Under the pieces are notes generated by a model. The model had not been told where the DNA came from. It ran no database searches and saw only the letters and a program-made list of their open reading frames with translations. A stretch of 15,191 bases of DNA from positions 1-15,191 of the forward strand of contig JBHEMK010000115.1 in the NCBI GenBank assembly GCA_046262635.1, in the 5' to 3' direction. A program made the translations under genes and the position numbers. This DNA comes from JBHEMK01 sp046262635 (GTDB lineage: Bacteria > Actinomycetota > Thermoleophilia > Gaiellales > Gaiellaceae). Shown piece after piece: positions 13,604-15,191 of the stretch. Position 1 is the stretch's first letter, and the number at the start of each line of letters is the position of its first letter.

Positions 13604-14292
13604 GTCCCGGTGCGTCGGTCGTCGTCGAGGGCCTGCGCAAGTCATTCGAGGACGGGCGCGTGCGGGCGCTCGTGGATGTCTCGCTCGCGGTCGCGCCCGG
13701 CGAGCTCGTTGCGCTCACCGGTCCGTCGGGGTGCGGGAAGAGCACGCTGCTGAACCTGATCGGGACACTCGACCGCCCGGATGCCGGCTCGATCGTCGTC
13801 GACGGGCAACCGCTTGGGCGTCTGAGCGATGCGGCCCGCTACCGCGCGAGGACGATCGGCTTCGTCTTCCAGTTCCACAACCTGATCCCGACCCTGACCG
13901 CCGCGGAGAACGTGCAGGTCGCGCTGCTCGGCGGCAGCCGCCCACGGCGCGATCGCGAGGCGCGCGCGACCGAGCTGCTGGTCGAGGTCGGACTCGCCGG
14001 TCGCGCCTTGGCGCGCCCGACCGTGCTCTCGGGCGGCGAGCGCCAGCGGGTCGCGATCGCGCGGGCGCTCGCGAACGCGCCCCGGCTCCTGCTCGCGGAC
14101 GAGCCGACGGGCGCGCTCGACTGGGAGACCGCGGCCCAGGTGCTGGCGCTGCTCCAGCGCCTGCGCGCGAGGCACGGGATGACGATTCTGCTCGTGACGA
14201 ACGACGGGCGCGTCGCCGAGCGGACCGACCGGGTTCTGCGACTCCGAGACGGCGTCATTCGTGCCGAAGCGCTTCGATCGGCGCCAGCCTGA
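13600..14292 (+). CDS. ABC transporter ATP-binding protein, MacB/LolD/FtsE-type, probable CTG start
   Basis: This 230-residue ATPase has Walker A GPSGCGKST (41-49), the Q-loop (VFQFHN), signature LSGGERQRVAIARAL and Walker B LLLADEPTGALD. The H-loop histidine is replaced by Asn (N201, in LLVTNDGRVAE). No ATG, GTG or TTG precedes Walker A in this frame except GTG 13660. That start would remove the A-loop strand (VVVEGLRKSF), although codons from 13600 read as good ABC sequence (SPGASVVVEGLRKSF). CTG 13600 overlaps the previous stop as CTGA, like the ATGA and GTGA junctions elsewhere in this window, so I take it as the start. Such ATPases power one-way export through FtsX-like permeases. It converges with, and overlaps by 38 bp, a permease of that type. 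Confidence 0.82.
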   Translation: MSPGASVVVEGLRKSFEDGRVRALVDVSLAVAPGELVALTGPSGCGKSTLLNLIGTLDRPDAGSIVVDGQPLGRLSDAARYRARTIGFVFQFHNLIPTLTAAENVQVALLGGSRPRRDREARATELLVEVGLAGRALARPTVLSGGERQRVAIARALANAPRLLLADEPTGALDWETAAQVLALLQRLRARHGMTILLVTNDGRVAERTDRVLRLRDGVIRAEALRSAPA

Positions 14293-15191
14293 CCGCACGC
14301 CACGTCGGGTAGACCGCGCCGATCAACCCGACGCCGAGCGCGAAGCCCAGCCCCCAGGCGAAGGTCCCGGCCGTGAAGTCAGGGGCGATCAAGCTCGAGA
14401 GCCCGCTCCGACCGACGAACAGTTCGGCGGCGAGCACGCCGAGGCCGCAGCCGACGAGGAGCGCGAGCAGGCAGATCCCGAGCGCCTCGCAGACGATCAT
14501 CCCACCGATCCTCCACGTCGACCAGCCGACGGCGCGCAGGATCCCGATCTCGCGGGTGCGCTCGAAGACCGACATCGCCATCGTGTTCGCCACCTCGATG
14601 CCGCCGACGATCAGAGCGAGCAGCGAGACGATCCAGCCGGTGGAGACGATCAGCCGCGACGAGGTGTCCACCTTGACCGCCTGGCCCGGCTCCGTGATCG
14701 CGACGACTCCCGGGTAGCGGCGCTCGAGCCGGTGCGCGACCGCCTTCGCGTCGGAGCCGAGCTTGACGACCACACCGATCGACGTCAGCTCGTCCGGGGT
14801 GCGAGCCAGACGCTGCACGACGACAAGCGGCAGCACGATCCCGAGGTCTTCGAACCGGTCGCCGGAGTGGTAGATCCCCGAGATCCGGAACGACCGGTTG
14901 CCGACGGCAACGGTCTCGCCCGCGCGCTTGCCGGAGTGATCGCCTGCCATCGCCAGGCCGCGCACGCCTGCGACGACGACGGACCGGCGGTAGGCGAACT
15001 CGCCGCGGTCGAGGCCGAAGACGAGGGTGCCACGGTCGACCAGCAGCTTGATCCCTGCGGTCCGGGCGATCTCGGGGTCGCGGGCGACCGCGGCGGCGAG
15101 CGACCCCGGCAGCTCGGAGCGAGTGAAGTCCGAGACGTCCTGCTGGAACAACCCCAAATCGGCCCGGCCGACGTGGATCAGGTCAGCGGCG
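14255..15191 (-). CDS. ABC transporter permease, MacB/FtsX-like, N-terminally cut by window edge
   Basis: The frame is open to the edge of the window at 15191, so the start and first membrane helix lie outside. The visible 311 residues are a periplasmic MacB-type domain (to about the TSSRLIVST segment), then three membrane helices: WIVSLLALIVGGIEVANTMA, GGMIVCEALGICLLALLVGCG with its continuation, and FAWGLGFALGVGLIGAVY. The end is the family's AVRLAPIEALRHE. FERTREIGILRAVGWS, the FtsX coupling segment, is intact. It is the obvious partner for the ATPase that converges with it, but the genes are on opposite strands. Function would be export of a lipid, lipoprotein or small molecule; the substrate cannot be told. 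Confidence 0.88.
   Translation of the reverse strand, partial: AADLIHVGRADLGLFQQDVSDFTRSELPGSLAAAVARDPEIARTAGIKLLVDRGTLVFGLDRGEFAYRRSVVVAGVRGLAMAGDHSGKRAGETVAVGNRSFRISGIYHSGDRFEDLGIVLPLVVVQRLARTPDELTSIGVVVKLGSDAKAVAHRLERRYPGVVAITEPGQAVKVDTSSRLIVSTGWIVSLLALIVGGIEVANTMAMSVFERTREIGILRAVGWSTWRIGGMIVCEALGICLLALLVGCGLGVLAAELFVGRSGLSSLIAPDFTAGTFAWGLGFALGVGLIGAVYPTWRAVRLAPIEALRHE

Noticed and set aside
1..15191. CRISPR arrays, phage, transposase, toxin-antitoxin, rRNA or tRNA genes
   Set aside because: I saw no repeat-spacer array, mobile-element protein, small toxin-antitoxin pair or structured RNA gene by reading the window; absence cannot be fully proven without covariance searches.

Overview
This is a very GC-rich, gene-dense bacterial chromosome segment. 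Codons end almost always in G or C, GTG starts are common, neighbouring genes overlap by a few bases, and three transcription units start with a TANNNT hexamer a few bases before a GTG. With a SigR/RsrA-type sigma/anti-sigma pair, this points to a deep-branching, soil-type Actinomycetota lineage (Thermoleophilia/Gaiellales-like). That placement is inference; no marker gene is present to prove it.

Layout. Bases 1-357 hold no gene I can recognise. An M24 metallopeptidase (358-1494) runs leftward. It is divergent from a decayed thioredoxin-fold disulfide oxidoreductase (1518-2135), which has several frameshifts and a TGA where the first redox cysteine should be. A tightly packed rightward cluster follows (2210-9228): amidohydrolase, three-subunit molybdenum hydroxylase (2Fe-2S, molybdopterin and FAD/4Fe-4S subunits), lytic transglycosylase, cyclophilin-type peptidyl-prolyl isomerase (apparently frameshifted), MocA/MobA-like nucleotidyltransferase, and a membrane protein with an N-terminal helix-turn-helix and a C-terminal LytR_C domain. 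The first four genes overlap and look like a catabolic or oxidative unit. The nucleotidyltransferase could mature its molybdenum cofactor.

A leftward block follows (9225-11739). It contains a small protein with a C2H2-like Cys/His pattern, a YbdK/GCS2-type carboxylate-amine ligase, a heavy-metal-associated domain protein, an ECF sigma factor of the SigR type and its zinc-binding anti-sigma factor. The sigma gene carries an exact GGAAT-N18-GTT match to the SigR consensus just upstream, so the pair is probably autoregulated and thiol-responsive. A leftward HtrA/DegP-like protease (11927-13129) lies upstream of a cluster of three hairpins (11813-11915) and has a 15-bp palindrome in its promoter region.

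The right end holds a small possibly secreted protein (13250-13603), an ABC transporter ATPase that appears to start at CTG in a CTGA overlap (13600-14292), and a MacB/FtsX-like permease on the opposite strand (14255 to the window edge). The ATPase and permease converge and overlap by 38 bp, which is unusual for partner subunits.

No phage, CRISPR, insertion sequence, rRNA or tRNA was found. The most interesting points are regulatory and structural: the SigR-type autoregulatory promoter, the CTG start, the convergent ABC pair with an H-loop His-to-Asn change, the pseudogene with TGA at a catalytic Cys, and the frameshifted isomerase. I see no convincing wholly new biological system.
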